This document shows, one piece after another, positions 60,064 to 64,000 of a stretch of 64,000 nucleotides of DNA (position 1 is its first letter; each line of letters starts with the position of its first letter). The position numbers and the translations under genes are program-made. The notes under the pieces were generated by a model. That model saw only the letters and a list, made by a program, of their open reading frames with translations. It was not told where the DNA came from and did no database searches. This stretch comes from JAPUDQ01 sp964573015 (lineage in GTDB: Bacteria; Patescibacteriota; Saccharimonadia; Saccharimonadales; Saccharimonadaceae), in NCBI GenBank assembly GCA_964573015.1, contig CAZNHZ010000001.1, positions 62,001-126,000 of the forward strand, written 5' to 3'.

Positions 60064-63000
60064 ATGGCACGTCCTATGATAAGTACCGGCATCGCTGATT
60101 TTGATGCGGTGCGGCTGGCAGTTGCCAGTGCCGACGACATCCTGAAGTGGAGTTATGGCGAGGTTACCAAGCCGGAAACCATCAACTATCGTACGCAAAA
60201 ACCGGAGCGTGACGGATTGTTTTGTGAGCGGATTTTTGGACCAGTCAAAGATATAAATCCGCATGACGCCAAACTCAAAGGTGTCCGCTCACGCGAGGCC
60301 GCCGTGGACAAAAACGGTGAGCTTGTCACTCGCAGTGTGGTTCGTCGTGAACGCATGGGGCATATTCAGTTGGCGGCACCGGTAGCCCATATTTGGTTTA
60401 TGCGCGGTGCGCCGAGTGCTATGGCACTTCTGAGCGGTGTGCCGGTACGGCAACTCGAAAGAGTCGCCTACTTTGCCAGCTATTTGATCTTGTCTGTCGA
60501 TGAAGACAAACGCGACGGCATGCTGGCCGATCTTGAGGCTGAGCTCGACGCTGGGCGCGGTGCAATTAAGATACGTTACGAAAAAGCTGCCGAAGACGAC
60601 GCGGCTGATGTCAAAAAGCTGGCTGCCGAACAGACCAAAGAACTTGAAGAGCTGGAAGCCGGCATTGAATCACGCCGTACACAGCTAGGCAGCCTGGTAA
60701 AAGGTGCGCTGATAAATGAAACCGATTATCGCAACCTGCCCGAAGACTACGCCGAGTTGGTACGGGTCGGCATGGGCGGCGAGGCACTGGCGCAACTGCT
60801 GGGCGACATCAACCTCAACGAGCTGATTCGTGATCTGACCGATGAAGCCGAGGGCGCCAAAGGTCAGCGCAAAAAGAAAATCATCAAGCGTCTCAAGGTG
60901 CTTGAGGGTATGCAGCGTGCTGGTATTCGTCCGGAGAGTATGTGTGTCACGGTACTTCCGGTGATCCCTCCTGATCTTCGCCCAATGGTGCAGCTGACCG
61001 GTGGTCGTTTTGCGACCAGTGATCTCAATGATCTCTACCGGCGCGTCATCAACCGCAACAATCGACTCAAAAAACTGATCGATCTCAATGCGCCGGAAGT
61101 GATCCGCCGCAACGAAATGCGTATGCTGCAAGAAGCTGTCGATGCCCTGATCGATAACTCCGCCGCTCGCGGCGGCCGAGCTGTTAGCTCAACCGGCGGC
61201 CGTCGTCGTCTCAAGAGCTTGAGTGACATGCTCAAAGGCAAGCAAGGCCGTTTTCGCCAAAACCTGCTCGGTAAACGGGTTGACTACTCGGGCCGTTCGG
61301 TCATCGTGGCCGGGCCGGAGCTCAAGATCAACCAGTGCGGTCTGCCCAAACAAATGGCGATGGAGCTGTTTAAGCCGTTTGTAGTCAGCTGGCTGCTCGA
61401 AAACGAATATGCGCACAACATCCGCTCGGCTACGCGTTTAATTGAGTCAAACGAATCAATTATCTGGGACGCGCTTGACGAAGTGACCAAGGGCAAATAT
61501 GTCCTGCTCAACCGCGCCCCGAGTTTGCACCGTCTGAGTATCCAGGCGTTTCAACCCAAGCTGATCGAGGGTAAAGCGATCCAATTGCACCCGCTGGTTT
61601 GTACCGGTTTTAACGCTGACTTTGACGGCGATCAGATGGCGGTGCATTTACCGCTCAGCAAAGAAGCTCAAGCCGAAGCTCGTGAGCTGATGAGTGCCAC
61701 CAATAACTTACTCAAACCAGCCGATGGTTCGCCGATTCTCAATATCGCGCAGGATATCGTGCTTGGTTGTTACTACTTGACCTATCCTAAGCCAAGTGTC
61801 CAGACCAAGACCGTCAAGTCATTTAGCTCGGTTGCAGAAGCGGTTTTGTCTAAAGACAAGGGCATTATCAAGCTGCAAACCCCGATTCGTTTGTTTGTAA
61901 AAGGTGAAATGCGCGAAACCAGTCTTGGCCGTGTATTGTTCAATGAAGTGTTGCCGAGTGATTTTGCTTACGAAAACGGTATCATGACCAAAAAAGCACT
62001 CAAAAAAGTGCTCAGCCGAATTTTTGATAAATACGGTCAGGAGCGCACTGCGCAAACGGCCGACGACATCAAAGACCTGGCACTAAGGTATGCTACCGAA
62101 GGCGCGGTCTCGACTGGTATGAATGATTACTTCGATGTGCCGGAGATCGACGCCGAGATTATTCCGGCTGGTGACAAGCGTACTGCCCAAATTTCTGACC
62201 AATATGAGCAGGGTCTCATCACCGACGAGGAGCGTTACAGCTTGACAGTTGAAACCTGGCGCAATATCGACAAAGAAATCATCAAAGTTCTCAACGAAAA
62301 AATTATCCATGAGGACACGTCGATTGCAGTCATGGTCGATAGTGGGGCGCGTGGTGATATCGGTAACGTCAAAATGGCGGCTGCCAACCTGGGTGTGGTT
62401 GTCGACGCAACCGGCCGAGAGATCGAGCTGCCGATTCGTCACAGTTTCAAGGATGGCTTGTCACCGCTTGAGGCCTTTGTCTATACCCGAGGCACCCGCA
62501 AAGGTCTGATCGATACGGCGCTCAAGACTGCTGACTCTGGCTACCTGACGCGCCGTCTCGTCGATGTATCGCAAGATATCTTTACGGTCGAGGATGAGCG
62601 CGATGACGACGAAGGTTTCCGTATTTATCGCAACGAGACCGATATCACCGGCATAGATTTTGGCGATCGTCTGTACGGCCGCTATGCTGCTGAGGATATC
62701 AAGGGTCATATCGAACGGGCCGATCTGATTACCCGTGAGATAGCCGATGCGATTCAGGCAGATGACAAAATTGACTCAGTGGCTATCATGAGTATTTTGA
62801 CTAGCAAAACCCTGCGCGGTGTGCCGCAGCGCAGTTATGGTATCGACATGGCGACCGGCGAGAAAGTTGCCGTTGCTCAGCCGGTCGGCGTCATCGCTGC
62901 TCAGTCAGTCGGTGAGCCTGGTACGCAGCTCACGCTACGTACTTTCCATGCCGGTGGTGTGGCCGGTGATGATATCACCCAAGGTCTGCCGCGTGTCGAT

Positions 63001-63957
63001 GAGTTGTTTGAGGCTCGCACACCCAAGGGTGAGGCGTTTATATCGGAAATCGCCGGTTCGGTAAAAGTTTGGGAAGAAGCCGACAAATATATCGTGCAGA
63101 TTACTCCGACAAAAGGCAAAACAGAGAGTATTAAGCTTGATGGTCAGATTGTCCGAGTTAAGTCCGGTACTGATGTTGTTGCCGGCGATGTTCTCGCTAG
63201 TAATGATGACGAGTCATTGCCGATAATCGCGCCATTTGATGGCCGAGTCGAGGTAACCGAGGGCGAATTGATTGTTACTAGCAGCGCCGAGGCACCGGTT
63301 AAGTATGAAATTCCATCGCAGCGCCAGCTGACGATTGCCGACGGCGACACTGTCGAGGCCGGAGATAGACTAACCAACGGTTCGATCAACCTGCACCAGC
63401 TGATGCGGCTTAAGGGTATCGAAGCTACTCAGCGTTACATGATCAATGAAGTCTTGCGTATTTACGCAGCTCAGGGTCAAAACATCGCTGATAAGCACCT
63501 TGAGATCATTGTTCGCCAGATGTTTAGCCGTGTTCAGATAGAAGAGCCGGGTGATAGCTTGTTTGTGACTGGCGACATCATCAGCAAAGCTGCCGTTGTC
63601 GAGGAAAACAAACGCCTGACCGACGAGGGCAAGCAGCCGGCGCAGTACACGCAGCTGCTACTTGGTATCACCAAAGTCTCGATTTGGTCAGATAGCTTCT
63701 TGTCAGCCGCCAGTTTCCAGGACACGACTCGTGTGCTGATCAACGCCGCCGTGACCGGTCGCGTCGATCGTCTTTACGGTCTCAAAGAAAACGTCATCAT
63801 CGGTCGCAAGATTCCGGTCGGAACCGGTGCGGTTACCGAAGAGGAAGAGGTGTCTGCTGACAGCGATCAGGCTTATGATGAAGAATTCACAGCACCTCAA
63901 CCTGAGGTAACTACTACGGCAGAGGAAGCTGAAGAAACAGCGCAAGCCGAAGCCTAA
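60064..63957 (+). CDS. rpoC: DNA-directed RNA polymerase subunit beta' lacking both zinc sites
   Basis: A 1297-aa catalytic subunit. The active-site NADFDGDQMAVH, the bridge/trigger regions and AAQSVGEPGTQLTLRTFHAGG are intact, and the N-terminal KPETINYRTQKPERDGLFCERIFGP is normal. The zinc ribbon that should follow (four Cys, next to RRERMGHI) reads GPVKDINPHDAKLKGVR and on to NGELVT, with no Cys. The second zinc site (usual pattern C...C-x6-C-x2-C near RGV-RSYG) reads LTSKTLRGVPQRSYG, so all its Cys are replaced too. A long acidic tail ends the protein. Confidence 0.98.
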   Translation: MARPMISTGIADFDAVRLAVASADDILKWSYGEVTKPETINYRTQKPERDGLFCERIFGPVKDINPHDAKLKGVRSREAAVDKNGELVTRSVVRRERMGHIQLAAPVAHIWFMRGAPSAMALLSGVPVRQLERVAYFASYLILSVDEDKRDGMLADLEAELDAGRGAIKIRYEKAAEDDAADVKKLAAEQTKELEELEAGIESRRTQLGSLVKGALINETDYRNLPEDYAELVRVGMGGEALAQLLGDINLNELIRDLTDEAEGAKGQRKKKIIKRLKVLEGMQRAGIRPESMCVTVLPVIPPDLRPMVQLTGGRFATSDLNDLYRRVINRNNRLKKLIDLNAPEVIRRNEMRMLQEAVDALIDNSAARGGRAVSSTGGRRRLKSLSDMLKGKQGRFRQNLLGKRVDYSGRSVIVAGPELKINQCGLPKQMAMELFKPFVVSWLLENEYAHNIRSATRLIESNESIIWDALDEVTKGKYVLLNRAPSLHRLSIQAFQPKLIEGKAIQLHPLVCTGFNADFDGDQMAVHLPLSKEAQAEARELMSATNNLLKPADGSPILNIAQDIVLGCYYLTYPKPSVQTKTVKSFSSVAEAVLSKDKGIIKLQTPIRLFVKGEMRETSLGRVLFNEVLPSDFAYENGIMTKKALKKVLSRIFDKYGQERTAQTADDIKDLALRYATEGAVSTGMNDYFDVPEIDAEIIPAGDKRTAQISDQYEQGLITDEERYSLTVETWRNIDKEIIKVLNEKIIHEDTSIAVMVDSGARGDIGNVKMAAANLGVVVDATGREIELPIRHSFKDGLSPLEAFVYTRGTRKGLIDTALKTADSGYLTRRLVDVSQDIFTVEDERDDDEGFRIYRNETDITGIDFGDRLYGRYAAEDIKGHIERADLITREIADAIQADDKIDSVAIMSILTSKTLRGVPQRSYGIDMATGEKVAVAQPVGVIAAQSVGEPGTQLTLRTFHAGGVAGDDITQGLPRVDELFEARTPKGEAFISEIAGSVKVWEEADKYIVQITPTKGKTESIKLDGQIVRVKSGTDVVAGDVLASNDDESLPIIAPFDGRVEVTEGELIVTSSAEAPVKYEIPSQRQLTIADGDTVEAGDRLTNGSINLHQLMRLKGIEATQRYMINEVLRIYAAQGQNIADKHLEIIVRQMFSRVQIEEPGDSLFVTGDIISKAAVVEENKRLTDEGKQPAQYTQLLLGITKVSIWSDSFLSAASFQDTTRVLINAAVTGRVDRLYGLKENVIIGRKIPVGTGAVTEEEEVSADSDQAYDEEFTAPQPEVTTTAEEAEETAQAEA

Positions 63958-64000
63958 GCAGATAGAGAGGCCACGCTTTCTTAATTGAGCATCTGTTAAG

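Noticed and set aside
63958..64000. Feature after rpoC
   Set aside because: Only 43 nt remain; no hairpin, promoter or start codon with support is visible.

Overview
The window looks like chromosomal sequence from a member of Candidatus Saccharibacteria (TM7, Candidate Phyla Radiation). This is an inference from the style of the proteins, the compact gene packing, the split transketolase, the lone PilB-type ATPase and the absence of most biosynthetic genes; no 16S rRNA gene lies in the window. TAA, TAG and TGA all act as ordinary stops in intact genes, so the standard code applies.

Layout. 1-2.7 kb: a phospholipase D-like protein cut by the window edge, inorganic pyrophosphatase and a short Rel (p)ppGpp enzyme. 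2.8-10.4 kb: a sugar-phosphate cluster (GAPDH, RpiB, membrane protein, Rpe-like epimerase, both transketolase halves, PfkB-family kinase, class II aldolase, an unknown protein). 10.4-18.3 kb: LOG protein, UvrB, the GatCAB amidotransferase genes with a small membrane protein between gatA and gatB, and a divergent GalU. 18.4-28.4 kb: two small membrane proteins, DnaE, a CAP-domain protein, an SpoU-type methyltransferase, the PilB-type ATPase, a hydrolase-like protein, malic enzyme and ribosomal protein L19. 28.5-36.3 kb: a 62-aa orphan gene, an RNase HII-YraN fusion, M13 and M1 metallopeptidases, NusA and a broken thymidylate kinase. 36.4-50.3 kb: ClpC, a membrane-anchored HExxH protein, RadA, a PIN-TRAM protein, PBP1, TyrRS, RecG, a zinc phospholipase-like protein and RsmD. 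50.4-51.3 kb: tRNA-Leu(UAG) followed by an accessory island. 51.3-64 kb: a second SpoU protein, HisRS, a structured non-coding stretch, trigger factor, a 66-aa membrane protein, ClpP, a nonsense-interrupted secreted-protein gene, RpoB and RpoC.

The most striking find is the accessory island at 50.47-51.28 kb on the minus strand. A small membrane protein gene has a well-formed promoter, a leader with a perfect 26-bp hairpin (54 bp in total), and a 3' region that carries a complete type III hammerhead ribozyme followed by a 29-bp tandem duplication. Other notable signals are: (i) CIRCE operators that overlap the promoters of both clpC and clpP; (ii) a recurrent layout in which a -10 box sits 6-8 nt before the start codon, implying widespread leaderless mRNAs; (iii) a RpoC that has lost the cysteines of both structural zinc sites; (iv) a 105-bp nested palindrome inserted in frame in recG; (v) a 66-aa membrane protein mRNA whose predicted 5' end is complementary to its 3' region; (vi) an ORF interrupted by in-frame TAG and TGA; and (vii) a thymidylate kinase broken by a CGAT-repeat frameshift with a phospholipase D-like tail in another frame.

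How the genes work together. The 2.8-10.4 kb cluster joins lower glycolysis to the non-oxidative pentose phosphate pathway. The ClpC/ClpP pair forms an HrcA-type heat-shock regulon. UvrB, RecG, RadA, DnaE and RNase HII cover replication and repair. GatCAB, TyrRS, HisRS, the RNA methyltransferases, NusA and RpoBC cover gene expression.
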